Both the position numbers and the translations under genes were made by a program. 64,000 bases of DNA, from the NCBI RefSeq assembly GCF_016908315.1, contig NZ_JAFBDQ010000014.1, forward strand, positions 30,692 through 94,691. Direction: 5' to 3'. This DNA is from Halanaerobacter jeridensis (GTDB lineage Bacteria > Bacillota > Halanaerobiia > Halobacteroidales > Halobacteroidaceae). The notes beneath the pieces are model-generated. The model was not told the origin of the DNA, did no database searches, and was given only the letters and a program-made list of their open reading frames with translations. Within the stretch, counting starts at the first letter, position 1; each line of letters starts with the position of its first letter. Positions 1 to 8,616 of the stretch are shown here, piece by piece.

Positions 1-940
1 TACGGCGATCAATCTCTAATTTTGTCTCTCCAGGACCTCGAGTACCAATACCTCCTCCTAAGCGAGATAGTTCTTCCCCTTTACCAGTTAACCTCGGCAA
101 TAAGTACTCTAATTGGGCTAATTCAACTTGCAATTTCCCTTCTTTAGTATGAGCATGACTAGCAAAAATATCTAAAATAAGTTGAGTTCGGTCTAAAACC
201 TTCACCTCTAAAATTTCTTCTAAATTACTGTGCTGAGCAGGAGTTAATTCATCATCAAAAATAACTACATTAGCCCCTACAGCAAAAATGGTTTTGTTCA
301 CTTGAGCTAATTTACCGCGCCCAATATAATAACCAGGGTCAATATTACCTCTTCTCACTTCAATCTTATCTAAAACTTCAACATCAGCAGTCGTAGTTAA
401 TCGGGCTAGTTCTTTTAAACTTGCTTTATTCTTCCCGACTAATACTGCTTTTTCTTCTTCATCACTAACTACTACTGTTTCTACTTCTTCTAATTGACCC
501 TCTAATTGCTCTACTTGATATAAATAATTATAATCTAATAAAGTATCTAAATCCATTTTTTCTTTATCAACACCAATAATTCTACCTTGCTCTACTTCCG
601 GAAAGATAACTTGAGCTCTATCTGCTGTCCAATCATAATAAGTTAAATTATCTAAACGATAATGAAGTAATAAATCAATTTTTTCAATACCTGGCAAATA
701 ACTATTAAAACTTAAAATCCGCAAACCAGCTAATCGTTTATTACTTTCACGTCTTCGTAAATCAGATAATATATCAGCCGTTAATTGACCTTCAGTCACC
801 TCTACTATTTCACCTTTACGGTTAACTACCAAATTTATTTGACCTTCAGCTAAAGATTTAATAGCAGTAATTAACTCTTTGCTTAACAACCTCTCTTTAT
901 CTAATTTCAATTCATTTAAGTCATTGATTTGATCAATAAT
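1..940 (-). CDS. hflX: GTPase HflX, 5' part (runs off the window)
   Basis: HflX is a ribosome-associated GTPase linked to ribosome rescue and splitting under stress. The minus-strand reading frame is open from about 957 to the window edge. It encodes the N-terminal nucleotide-binding region with the family signature GGGIGTRGPGETKLEIDRR at the very edge; the G domain lies outside the window. The frame has no ATG, GTG or TTG near the ribosome binding site. A GGGGGTG box (945-951) lies 5 nt before an in-frame ATT at 940, taken here as the start; the first TTG is at 910 and has no binding site. A GTG at 947 is out of frame by one base across an A6 run. A terminator separates it from rex upstream. 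Identity is secure from the signature; the start is uncertain. Confidence 0.85.
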   Translation of the reverse strand, partial: MIDQINDLNELKLDKERLLSKELITAIKSLAEGQINLVVNRKGEIVEVTEGQLTADILSDLRRRESNKRLAGLRILSFNSYLPGIEKIDLLLHYRLDNLTYYDWTADRAQVIFPEVEQGRIIGVDKEKMDLDTLLDYNYLYQVEQLEGQLEEVETVVVSDEEEKAVLVGKNKASLKELARLTTTADVEVLDKIEVRRGNIDPGYYIGRGKLAQVNKTIFAVGANVVIFDDELTPAQHSNLEEILEVKVLDRTQLILDIFASHAHTKEGKLQVELAQLEYLLPRLTGKGEELSRLGGGIGTRGPGETKLEIDRR

Positions 941-956
941 TTTTTCACCCCCAAAA

Positions 957-982
957 TCAAAAAAGTGGGCTAATGCCCACTT
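957..982 (-). terminator. intrinsic terminator after rex
   Basis: On the minus strand AAGTGGGC-ATTA-GCCCACTT is followed directly by a T run. It ends the rex transcript just before hflX. Confidence 0.8.
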
Positions 983-1077
983 AGATATCCGTTATAAGAA
1001 TCAGTGGTTAGCAAATAATCTTTAATTATTATGAAGTATGATTTTATTAACAATAAGATGAATTATTAGGACTTACC

Positions 1078-1707
1078 TTAGTTTTGATTTGATAAATAAT
1101 AAGTAAGACTAATTAATCCAATTGATAAGTCTTCATTCCTAACTTCTATCTCGTCAGGTACATCTAAACGAACAGGGACAAAATTCCAAATTGCTTTAAC
1201 ACCAGCTTCTATTAATCGATCAGCAATTTGTTGAGCATCTTCATCAGGCACAGCTAAAACAGCAATATTAATATTATTCTCAGTTACTAATTCTTCTAAT
1301 TCATCTATGTCATGGATCTCAGCATTGCCTAATTTATTACCAATCTTATTTTCGTCAATATCTAAAGCATAATTGATATTTAAGCCTAATTTTTTAAAGC
1401 CACCATAATTAACTAATGCTTGCCCTAAATTCCCTGCACCAACTAGCACCAAGTCCCAGCTTTCATTTAAACCTAAAATTCTTTCTAAATTTTTAACTAA
1501 ATTATCAACTTCATAGCCTACTCCTCTTCTTCCAAATTCACCATAATAGGATAAATCTTTTCTTACTTGAGTGGAAGGAATCCCAATCATTTCTCCTAAT
1601 TCCTGAGAAGAGATAACTTCTACTTCCTTAGAAGCTAATTTCTGTACACAACGATAATAAAGCGGTAATCTTTCTATTGTTGTAGCAGGTGTTCTTATTT
1701 CTGGCAT
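1078..1707 (-). CDS. rex: redox-sensing transcriptional repressor Rex
   Basis: Rex is a dimeric repressor that reads the NADH/NAD+ ratio and controls fermentation and hydrogen genes in anaerobes. The protein (209 aa) has an N-terminal winged helix (residues about 1-80, with GIPSTQVRKDLSYYGEFG) and a Rossmann domain with GAGNLGQAL for NADH. Length fits the family. I start at the second ATG (1707), 9 nt after AAAGG; the upstream ATG at 1716 directly abuts that box. It is transcribed alone, divergent from lgt. Likely targets by family knowledge include pflB and hyd genes, but no convincing Rex palindrome was found here. Confidence 0.95.
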   Translation of the reverse strand: MPEIRTPATTIERLPLYYRCVQKLASKEVEVISSQELGEMIGIPSTQVRKDLSYYGEFGRRGVGYEVDNLVKNLERILGLNESWDLVLVGAGNLGQALVNYGGFKKLGLNINYALDIDENKIGNKLGNAEIHDIDELEELVTENNINIAVLAVPDEDAQQIADRLIEAGVKAIWNFVPVRLDVPDEIEVRNEDLSIGLISLTYYLSNQN

Positions 1708-1960
1708 ATTTATCATCCTTTCTATTTAATTCTTGAGTAGCAAATAATATTATTAATTTAATATTAAATTCACAAAAGCATTCAATCATTATTATTATTC
1801 TGTTAAATCAACTATATCTCCTTTTTTAAAATATATATTTTAAATATATAATATTAATTGGAAAAATTATAAAGTCAATTCTTGACTATTGATATGCTTT
1901 ATTATAACCTTAAATTTAAGATTATAATAAATAACAACTTAAAGGAGGTAATACCACAAA

Positions 1961-2752
1961 ATGAATTCAAGTTATTTAGATCCTATAGCCATTAAATTTG
2001 GTCCTTTTGAAGTATACTGGTACGGACTTATTATGGCTACAGCAGTCTTCTTAGGGTTATTATTAGCAATGAAAGAATCTGAAAGAAGAAATCTCAATCC
2101 CGATTTAATGGTCGACTTAGTTATTTCAGTGCTTCCCCTAGCTATTTTAGGTGCTCGAACTTATTATGTGATTTTCGAATGGGGCTATTATGCTCAACAT
2201 CCCCAAGAAATAATAGCTATTTGGCACGGCGGACTAGCGATTCATGGTGCAATAATCGGTGCTTTAATTGGTGGAATTCTCTTTGCTAAGGTCAAAAATT
2301 TATCTTTTTGGAAACTAGCTGATATAGTAGCACCTAGTTTTATACTGGGCCAAGCCATTGGTCGCTGGGGTAATTTTATGAATCAAGAAGCCCACGGCGG
2401 AGCAGTTAGTAGAGCTTTTTTAGAAGGGCTTAAACTGCCAAATTGGATTATTGAACAAATGAATATTCAGGGAACTTATTATCACCCTACATTTTTATAT
2501 GAATCCATTTGGAACATATTAGTCTTTTTATTCCTAACTTTTTATTGGAAAAAACAAGATTTTCTTAAATCAGGTGAAGTCTTCTTAACATACATTAGTC
2601 TCTATTCTATTGGACGCTTTTTTATTGAAAATATGAGAACAGATAGCTTAATGTTAGGACAACTTCAAGTAGCACGAGCAATTAGTATTGCTATTATACT
2701 GGCATCAATTGCTTTAGCAATTTATAATCGTAAAAAGGAGTTTTTTAAATGA
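1961..2752 (+). CDS. lgt: prolipoprotein diacylglyceryl transferase
   Basis: Lgt transfers diacylglycerol from phosphatidylglycerol to the lipobox cysteine of prolipoproteins, the first step of lipoprotein maturation at the inner membrane. The 263-aa protein has about seven membrane segments, the [13 protein letters not shown] motif (near residues 90-102) and the Lgt signature [14 protein letters not shown] (near 143), containing the conserved Arg and Asn. AAAGGAGGT lies just upstream of the ATG. Its stop overlaps the start of the next gene by 4 nt, so the two are translationally coupled. Its clients in this window would include the giant repeat lipoprotein and the small coiled-coil lipoprotein. 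Confidence 0.96.
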   Translation: MNSSYLDPIAIKFGPFEVYWYGLIMATAVFLGLLLAMKESERRNLNPDLMVDLVISVLPLAILGARTYYVIFEWGYYAQHPQEIIAIWHGGLAIHGAIIGALIGGILFAKVKNLSFWKLADIVAPSFILGQAIGRWGNFMNQEAHGGAVSRAFLEGLKLPNWIIEQMNIQGTYYHPTFLYESIWNILVFLFLTFYWKKQDFLKSGEVFLTYISLYSIGRFFIENMRTDSLMLGQLQVARAISIAIILASIALAIYNRKKEFFK

Positions 2753-3657
2753 AAAACTACTTAACAGACGTTCCTGGCATTAAAGTGGGTCATGTTAGTA
2801 ATCAAGAAGCTAAGACTGGTTGTACTGTTATAGTCACCGAAAATGGTGCTACTGCAGGCGTAGATGTTAGAGGAGATGCCCCAGGAACTCGTGAAACAGC
2901 ACTCTTAGACCCTCTAAAAACTGTTGAACAAATCCATGCCGTATTACTTACCGGCGGCAGTGCTTTTGGTTTAGCAGCTGCTGACGGCGTCATGGCTGCT
3001 TTAGAAGAAGACGAAATTGGTTTTGATGTGGGGGTTACTAAGGTTCCAATTGTTCCTGCGGCAGTTATTTTTGATTTAGACCAGGGCCAAGCCGAAGTCC
3101 GCCCTGATCACAAAATGGGCTACCAAGCAGTTCAAAACTCATCAACTACAGAACAACGCACCGGCCAAGTTGGCGTTGGAATTGGCTGTAGTGTAGGCAA
3201 ATTATTAGGTCCACAGCAAGCCAGTCCTGGAGGCCTAGGCAGTGCTAGTTTAAAACTAAATAAAGATACTTACATCAGTGCTTTAGTAGCTGTTAATGCC
3301 TTTGGTGATATTCTAGACGACAAAGGGAATATTATTGCTGGCTGCAAAGATGATGACGGTAACTTTATTAATACTTATCAATCTTTACAGAAAGAAGAAA
3401 TATCAGGTTTTGGCAAGAACACTACCATTGGAGTAGTAGCTACTAATGCTAAATTATCTAAAACCGAAGCTAACAAAGTAGCCCAAGTAGCTCACAATGG
3501 TTATGCCAATCATATCAAGCCTGTCCATACTATGCTCGATGGTGATACAATATTTGCTTTAAGTACTGGCCAAAAGGAAATAGAACTTAATTTATTAGCT
3601 ACAGCCGCTAGTGAAGTAATGGGTCAAGCTATTGTCAATGCAATTGAGAATGTATAA
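2749..3657 (+). CDS. P1 (DmpA/NylC-type) self-processing aminopeptidase
   Basis: Member of the peptidase S58 / P1 family (DmpA aminopeptidase, NylC nylon-oligomer hydrolase), Ntn-like enzymes that cut themselves into two chains and expose a Ser or Thr nucleophile. The 302-aa protein shows [14 protein letters not shown] near residue 68 and [13 protein letters not shown] near residue 223. By comparison with NylC, cleavage would fall between Asn and Thr there, giving an N-terminal Thr. No signal peptide is seen, so it is probably cytoplasmic. It overlaps lgt (ATGA), indicating one operon. The physiological substrate is not predictable; small peptides or amides are likely. Confidence 0.88.
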   Translation: MKNYLTDVPGIKVGHVSNQEAKTGCTVIVTENGATAGVDVRGDAPGTRETALLDPLKTVEQIHAVLLTGGSAFGLAAADGVMAALEEDEIGFDVGVTKVPIVPAAVIFDLDQGQAEVRPDHKMGYQAVQNSSTTEQRTGQVGVGIGCSVGKLLGPQQASPGGLGSASLKLNKDTYISALVAVNAFGDILDDKGNIIAGCKDDDGNFINTYQSLQKEEISGFGKNTTIGVVATNAKLSKTEANKVAQVAHNGYANHIKPVHTMLDGDTIFALSTGQKEIELNLLATAASEVMGQAIVNAIENV

Positions 3658-3666
3658 TTAACTCAA

Positions 3667-4266
3667 TTATTTTTTAATCTCGTGACAACGTCGACAACGC
3701 GCCTCATATGTCTCATCTGCTCCCACAACAACTACTGGATCATCTATACTAGCTGGTTCCCCATTAATTAAACGTTGGGTTCTAGTAGCTGGATTAGAAC
3801 ACTTAACACAAACTGCATGTAGTTTAGTTACATATTCTGCTCGTGCCATTAATTCTGGGATAGGTTTAAAACCTCGCCCAGCAAAATCAGTATCTAATCC
3901 AGCTACAATTATCCTATACCCGTCTTCAGCTAACTCATCTACTAACTCAATTAAATCCTCAGAAAAAAATTGGCCCTCATCAATTGCTACTACATCTAAA
4001 GTTTCTTCTTGATTATGCTCTTTGATTTTATTTCTAATTCCTGCTACATCATCAACAATCTGTGCCTCAACTGTAATCCCATTATGAGTAGCAACTTCAG
4101 TATCACTATAACGATTATCAATACTCGGTTTAAAAACAAGAACCTCTTGTTGAGCAATCATTGCTCTCTCTACGCGTCTAATTAATTCACTACTTTTTCC
4201 TGAAAACATTACTCCAGTAATTAATTCAACCCATCCTGCTTCAACACTACCATAATAACCGTGCAT
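3667..4266 (-). CDS. tdk: thymidine kinase
   Basis: Phosphorylates thymidine to dTMP with ATP in the pyrimidine salvage route. The 199-aa protein has the P-loop [18 protein letters not shown] near residue 15, the DEGQFF motif near 90, the lasso region, and two zinc-binding Cys pairs (CVKC and CRRC) near the C-terminus, as in type II tetrameric thymidine kinases. The frame is open further upstream (to 4356), but GAAAGGAG sits 6 nt before the ATG at 4266 and homologs begin there. It converges with the P1 peptidase, with only 9 bp between the stops. Confidence 0.95.
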   Translation of the reverse strand: MHGYYGSVEAGWVELITGVMFSGKSSELIRRVERAMIAQQEVLVFKPSIDNRYSDTEVATHNGITVEAQIVDDVAGIRNKIKEHNQEETLDVVAIDEGQFFSEDLIELVDELAEDGYRIIVAGLDTDFAGRGFKPIPELMARAEYVTKLHAVCVKCSNPATRTQRLINGEPASIDDPVVVVGADETYEARCRRCHEIKK

Positions 4267-4338
4267 AAAATTACTCCTTTCGTTAGTCCAAATTAAAATC
4301 TCAATTACTAGTTTATAAATTATATTTTTAAAAGTCAA

Positions 4339-4562
4339 ATCTATATAAAGCTTCACTTAAAAAGTGAAGCTTTATAGTAATAAGTAATGAGAAAAGAGTG
4401 ATGAGTAGAAAATCAAAAACAAAGTCAAAATCAAGTTCAAAACCTTTCATTTCAAAGGAATTTAAATGGGTTTTGAGGTTTTGACTTTAAGGTTTTTACT
4501 CATTACTGATTACTTTTTACTCGTCACTATAAAATTGCACTGAAAGTGCAACTTTATATAGC
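4339..4562 (+). repeat. nested-palindrome intergenic element, type 1a
   Basis: Bounded by ATCTATATAAAG and ACTTTATATAGC. Each end is itself a hairpin (AAAGCTTCACTT with its reverse complement; TTGCAC/GTGCAA). Inside, a longer inverted repeat (AGTAATGAG..., ...CTCATTACT) spans most of the element, so the whole unit can form a cruciform. No ORF is present. A related copy lies at 36398-36548. It sits between the malG terminator and tdk and resembles a non-autonomous mobile element. Confidence 0.6.
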
Positions 4563-4571
4563 TAATATTTC

Positions 4572-4612
4572 AAAAAAGAAAAGAACTCTGAGGTACACCC
4601 CAGAGTTCTTAG
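4572..4612 (-). terminator. intrinsic terminator after malG
   Basis: Minus strand: AAGAACTCTGGGGTG...CTCAGAGTTCTT followed by TTCTTTTTTG. It closes the malE-malF-malG transcript. Confidence 0.8.
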
Positions 4613-4624
4613 ATTTGTAATGAA

Positions 4625-5497
4625 TTATTCTTTTGTTGCCCCAGCACTTAAACCAGAAATAAAGTACTGCTGCATAGATAAGAATAAGACCATAACTGGA
4701 ATAGCAGAGATTACTGCTCCAGCTGCAAACATAGTCCAATCTTGCGAGAACTGACTAGCTACCATACGGTACAAACCAACAGCTAGAGTTAACTGTTCTT
4801 GTGACTGTAGCAATAAACTCGCTAAAATAAAATCACTAAAGGGACGAATGAAGTTAAACATTGCTACTACTGCTAACATGGGCTTAGCTAAAGGAAGCAT
4901 AATCTGCCAGAATATCCTGAACTGACTTGCACCATCAATCTTAGCAGCATGAATTAAACTAGTTGGAATACTATCAAAGTATCCTTTTAACATCCAACTT
5001 GCAAATGGAACAGCCCCACCGGTATAGATGATTAACAATCCAGTATGTGTATCTAATAGACCAAACATACTCAACAATACATAGATTGCAACAATTGCCA
5101 TCATTGGAGGAAACATTTGAATAACTAAGAATAACATCAAACCATATTCTCGACCCCAGAAATCTAGTTTAGCATAAATATAACCAGACATTGCTGTTAG
5201 CATAACTGCTATTATAGAAGATAAAACACCAAGTTTAATACTATTCCAATACCAGACGAAAAATGGATAATCATTACTAAAAATTAACTCTTTAAAATTA
5301 TCTAAAGTAGCACCGGCTGGAATTAAACTAGAACTACTTAAGGAGTTATTAGGATTAATAGAAGCGCTAAGAATCCAAATGGTAGGATATAGTGCTATAA
5401 TAATCATTACTATTACTACACCATAGGAAGCTATTAAACCCAGATTTGACTTTTGCTCTGCTGTCAAAAAACCATCATCTTCTTTAATCTGTGCCAT
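4625..5497 (-). CDS. malG: maltose-type ABC transporter permease MalG
   Basis: Inner-membrane permease subunit of a CUT1-family sugar ABC importer. The 290-aa protein has six predicted membrane segments and the cytoplasmic coupling motif HAAKIDGASQFRIFWQIMLP (near residue 190), the EAA loop that contacts the ATPase. The C-terminus SGLSAGATKE matches MalG proteins. GAGGAG precedes the ATG, and the start directly abuts the malF stop (5498), so translation is coupled. No malK-type ATPase is in the window; a shared MsmX/UgpC-like ATPase elsewhere is likely. Substrate probably maltose or maltodextrins, judged from family resemblance only. Confidence 0.88.
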   Translation of the reverse strand: MAQIKEDDGFLTAEQKSNLGLIASYGVVIVMIIIALYPTIWILSASINPNNSLSSSSLIPAGATLDNFKELIFSNDYPFFVWYWNSIKLGVLSSIIAVMLTAMSGYIYAKLDFWGREYGLMLFLVIQMFPPMMAIVAIYVLLSMFGLLDTHTGLLIIYTGGAVPFASWMLKGYFDSIPTSLIHAAKIDGASQFRIFWQIMLPLAKPMLAVVAMFNFIRPFSDFILASLLLQSQEQLTLAVGLYRMVASQFSQDWTMFAAGAVISAIPVMVLFLSMQQYFISGLSAGATKE

Positions 5498-6880
5498 TTA
5501 TCTCAACTCCTCTTCTTTAAAAGCATCAGACTGTCTAAATTGATAAACACTAAACCCTGCTATCATGAAGAATATAATAATTGAAATAGCAGCACCATAA
5601 CTATATAATCCTTTACGAATAACCAATTTATAAACCCAGGAGATTAAGATATCAGTACCACCAGCACCTGTACTAGAAAACTTGAAGACTGGGGGTCCAC
5701 CATCATTCAATAAGAAGATTATCCCAAAGTTGTTAAACTGAAAAGCAAATTGCATAATTAATAATGGTGTTACCTGTCTTACCACTAATGGTAAAGTAAT
5801 ATGGAAAAACTTTTGTAAAATAGTAGCTCCATCCACAATTGCTGCTTCGTATAGAGTTTCAGAAATACTCTGTAAAATACCAGAACAAACAGCCATAGCA
5901 AATGGGAATGATAACCATAAATTCACCATTAAAATTGCTAGTTTAGCATACAGTGGGTCACTTAGCCATTGTATTTTATCAAAACCAATTAACATTAACA
6001 TCTTATTAATATGACCAAAATTATAATTTAATAGATAACGCCAAATTAAGATAGAAACAAAGGCTGGAATTGCCCACGGCACTAATAAAATAGTTCGAAA
6101 TACGTTTCTGAACTTAATATGTTCGTGGTTTAATACAACTGCTACAAATAATCCTAAACCATAGCTTAAAATTGTAGAAGCTATAGCCCAAATCACAGTC
6201 CAAGTAAATACTGACACAAACGCACCTTTCCATTGAGTAAACATAACTAAATCTTTAAAATTACGTAAACCAATCCAACTTAAAATTTGACCTGGTGGTA
6301 AGTGATTAGCATCATAGTTAACAAAGGCTAAGCAGATTGTAAAGATTACTGGAAAGACTGTTGCTACCAATAATACTACCATTCCAGGAGACATTCCAAT
6401 ATACGGAAATCCAGCTTCCAAAAAATTGTCCCAAGATTTAGAAAAATCAGGCGTTTCTTCACCTTGGTCAACTAATTTTCCATTTTTATAGGCATCAACT
6501 ATATTAAAAATATGGATCCCTATTAAAATAAAGGTGAATATAATAGCCACTAATCCTTCAATTAAAAAGAATAACGAGTGATCTTCACCTGGAATAGTTC
6601 CTAAGGTATAAACTCCATAAATTTTTTGCTGTAAATAATTCAATAAATAAAAAGGCTCAAAGCTTAAACTAATTCCGGGTAACTTTATATTTCCAAGAAC
6701 CAAAGATGTGATATCAATATTAATAAACCAAATGATAGATTGATAAATAATAAATAAAATACCTTTTAAATACTGCTTATTTTTTAACTGCCCTAACCCC
6801 ATAAATAAAGCCGAAAATAAAGAACTCATCCACCGTTGATTACTGTTTGTACTTATATTAGTACTACTTTCAGGTTTCAC
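5498..6880 (-). CDS. malF: maltose-type ABC transporter permease MalF
   Basis: Partner permease of MalG. The 460-aa protein is long for the family: it has an extra N-terminal membrane region (residues 1-160) before the transport core, as in other MalF-type subunits with additional helices. The EAA motif is YEAAIVDGATILQKFFHITLP near residue 345. The start is GTG, 5 nt after GAGGAGGTT. It is separated from malE by 76 nt holding a hairpin without a clear T run. Confidence 0.88.
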   Translation of the reverse strand: MKPESSTNISTNSNQRWMSSLFSALFMGLGQLKNKQYLKGILFIIYQSIIWFINIDITSLVLGNIKLPGISLSFEPFYLLNYLQQKIYGVYTLGTIPGEDHSLFFLIEGLVAIIFTFILIGIHIFNIVDAYKNGKLVDQGEETPDFSKSWDNFLEAGFPYIGMSPGMVVLLVATVFPVIFTICLAFVNYDANHLPPGQILSWIGLRNFKDLVMFTQWKGAFVSVFTWTVIWAIASTILSYGLGLFVAVVLNHEHIKFRNVFRTILLVPWAIPAFVSILIWRYLLNYNFGHINKMLMLIGFDKIQWLSDPLYAKLAILMVNLWLSFPFAMAVCSGILQSISETLYEAAIVDGATILQKFFHITLPLVVRQVTPLLIMQFAFQFNNFGIIFLLNDGGPPVFKFSSTGAGGTDILISWVYKLVIRKGLYSYGAAISIIIFFMIAGFSVYQFRQSDAFKEEELR

Positions 6881-6913
6881 AACATAACCTCCTCAATAAG
6901 TTTTAAAGTTAAT

Positions 6914-6944
6914 ACAGCCCTGCACAATCTTCATACAGGGCTGT
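6914..6944 (-). other. hairpin between malE and malF
   Basis: ACAGCCCTG and CAGGGCTGT form a 9-bp perfect stem between malE and malF, with no T run after it. Such hairpins commonly stabilise the upstream message, raising binding-protein output over permeases. That role is inferred. Confidence 0.6.
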
Positions 6945-6956
6945 GTATATAAATGA

Positions 6957-8189
6957 TTATCTTCCCATCAATTGAATCCCTTGCTTAATTTGTTGTTCAG
7001 TCATCGGCATAATCTGCTTAGCAGGTGCCTTACCATTGATCACAAAATCGATAGCATTATTAACTGGATTCCAAACTGTACTCATAGCTGGAACACTAGG
7101 CATTACTTTGCCGCGCTGAGCTTGCTTGTAGAAAGGATATAACAATTCATCGTTTTTAAACTCAGAACTATTAACTACTTTGACATGGGGAGCAATAATA
7201 TTATTTTCTTGATAGTGATTCATAGAATTTTCAGCATTTGTTAGGAATTTAATAAAATCTGCTGCTGCTTGCTTATTATCACTAAATTTACTTACATAAT
7301 ATCCTTTTGTTCCTGTGAATTGCTTTGGATATTTACCATTTGGTAACTTAGGCAATGGTTTTACCCCCATATTAATTCCTGCTTCTTTAAAGTCTTTTAA
7401 CATCCACGGTCCCATAATAATTGCAGCATTTTTACCTTCCATAAATAAACCGTTAGCAGTTTGACCTGTTGTTCCTTTAGGGATTAGTCCCATATTTCTA
7501 AATTTCTTAAGGAAGTTAGCAGCTTCAACTGCTTCTTGACTTCCAATGCCTATATTATCAATATCATATCCGCCTCCTGCTTCTTCTTTAAATACATAAG
7601 CTCCATATCCGAAGAAGAAACCACCAGAGAAATAGAAGTCACCAATTTTGTATAATAAACCATACTCATTTTTACTTTCATTTGTCATTTTTTGAGCTTT
7701 CTTCATCAACCCCATCATTGTATCAGGAATACTATTATATTTATCTTTGTTATAAACTAATGCTGTAGTCTGAAAAGCATAAGGAAGTCCGTATAACTTA
7801 CCATTGTAAGTTAAAGATTTAATTGGATTATCAGCAAAATTTTCTTCAGCATATCCACTTGGTAAATAACTTTTAATTGGAGCAATTAGCCCCTGCTTAA
7901 TAGATTTACCTAATTTATCATGAGGCCAAGCTACTACATCAGCCCCTTTACCAGATGGACCATCTAATGATAATCTTTGTGCTTGGTCTAACTCCTCTAC
8001 TACACCAATTTCAATTTTGATTCCTGTCTGATTTTGATATTTATCAGCCATATCCTGCATCCAATCATGCTCTGGACCACTCGGTACCCAAATTTCTAAG
8101 CTATCAGGTTGTGCATAAACTGCTGATGTAACTAATACTCCTAATACCATAACCATAGCTACAACTATACCAATAAGTCTTTTGTTCAT
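6957..8189 (-). CDS. malE: maltose/maltodextrin-type extracellular binding protein
   Basis: Solute-binding protein that delivers sugar to MalFG. The 410-aa protein has a Sec signal peptide (residues 1-26, MNKRLIGIV...SAVYAQ) with an AxA-type cleavage site and no lipobox cysteine, so it is predicted to be soluble in a periplasm, consistent with an outer membrane. The mature part has the SBP family 1 pattern: LEIWVPSG near the start, DVVAWPHDKLG near residue 85, GLPYAFQTTALVYNKD near 130 and AAIIMGPW near 255. SD AGGAGGGG lies before the ATG. A strong promoter is at 8495-8523, giving an untranslated leader of about 300 nt. Confidence 0.9.
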   Translation of the reverse strand: MNKRLIGIVVAMVMVLGVLVTSAVYAQPDSLEIWVPSGPEHDWMQDMADKYQNQTGIKIEIGVVEELDQAQRLSLDGPSGKGADVVAWPHDKLGKSIKQGLIAPIKSYLPSGYAEENFADNPIKSLTYNGKLYGLPYAFQTTALVYNKDKYNSIPDTMMGLMKKAQKMTNESKNEYGLLYKIGDFYFSGGFFFGYGAYVFKEEAGGGYDIDNIGIGSQEAVEAANFLKKFRNMGLIPKGTTGQTANGLFMEGKNAAIIMGPWMLKDFKEAGINMGVKPLPKLPNGKYPKQFTGTKGYYVSKFSDNKQAAADFIKFLTNAENSMNHYQENNIIAPHVKVVNSSEFKNDELLYPFYKQAQRGKVMPSVPAMSTVWNPVNNAIDFVINGKAPAKQIMPMTEQQIKQGIQLMGR

Positions 8190-8494
8190 AATTTACCCCT
8201 CCTGTTTTTAATAGCAACTAGATTTAAGTGGCAGGAACAAAACTGAACTATTCTTTTTGACTATAAAATTATAAAATTATGTAAAAGAAATTCCTCTTTC
8301 CTACCATTAAAGTCAAATCCCCCTCAACTCCACTTATATTCTTGTAAATCCATTATTATTCATTTTTTCTTATTTTTTACTTTTAAAGGGGTGATAGGAT
8401 TATTATTCTAGATTTTTGTTTATATTCCTGCCAAAAAATATAAAAAAATTACTGTTTAAATTTTACTTAGAAGTTAACTATTGCTGTTGTGTCC
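8190..8494 (-). other. long untranslated leader of malE
   Basis: About 300 nt of AT-rich leader without an ORF. GGCAGGAA at plus-strand 8230-8237 and TTCCTGCC at 8425-8432 are exact reverse complements and could close a large RNA loop. No known riboswitch was recognised. Confidence 0.4.
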
Positions 8495-8523
8495 ATTATA
8501 CAACATAAAAATGAGATTGTAAA
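8495..8523 (-). promoter_or_regulatory. sigma-A type promoter of malE
   Basis: On the minus strand TTTACA (8523-8518), 17 nt, TATAAT (8500-8495). Near-consensus; start of transcription expected near 8488. Confidence 0.7.
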
Positions 8524-8542
8524 TTATTTATTACAAAAATGT

Positions 8543-8575
8543 AAAAAAAGAGCAGAAACTAATCTGCTCTTTTTG
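8543..8575 (-). terminator. intrinsic terminator after purL
   Basis: Stem AGAGCAG/CTGCTCT with T runs on both strands, 42 nt past the purL stop. Confidence 0.75.
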
Positions 8576-8616
8576 CTCTTAGAAACTATTTAATTATTTT
8601 AAATTATTCACAGTCA

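Noticed and set aside
1741..1800. Possible Rex operator upstream of rex (minus-strand TTTTGTGAATTTAATATTAAA)
   Set aside because: Only one half-site is good; the palindromic partner is missing, and AT-rich DNA gives such matches by chance.
4554..4739. 61-codon minus-strand ORF overlapping malG and its terminator
   Set aside because: It overlaps the conserved malG end in another frame and covers the terminator.
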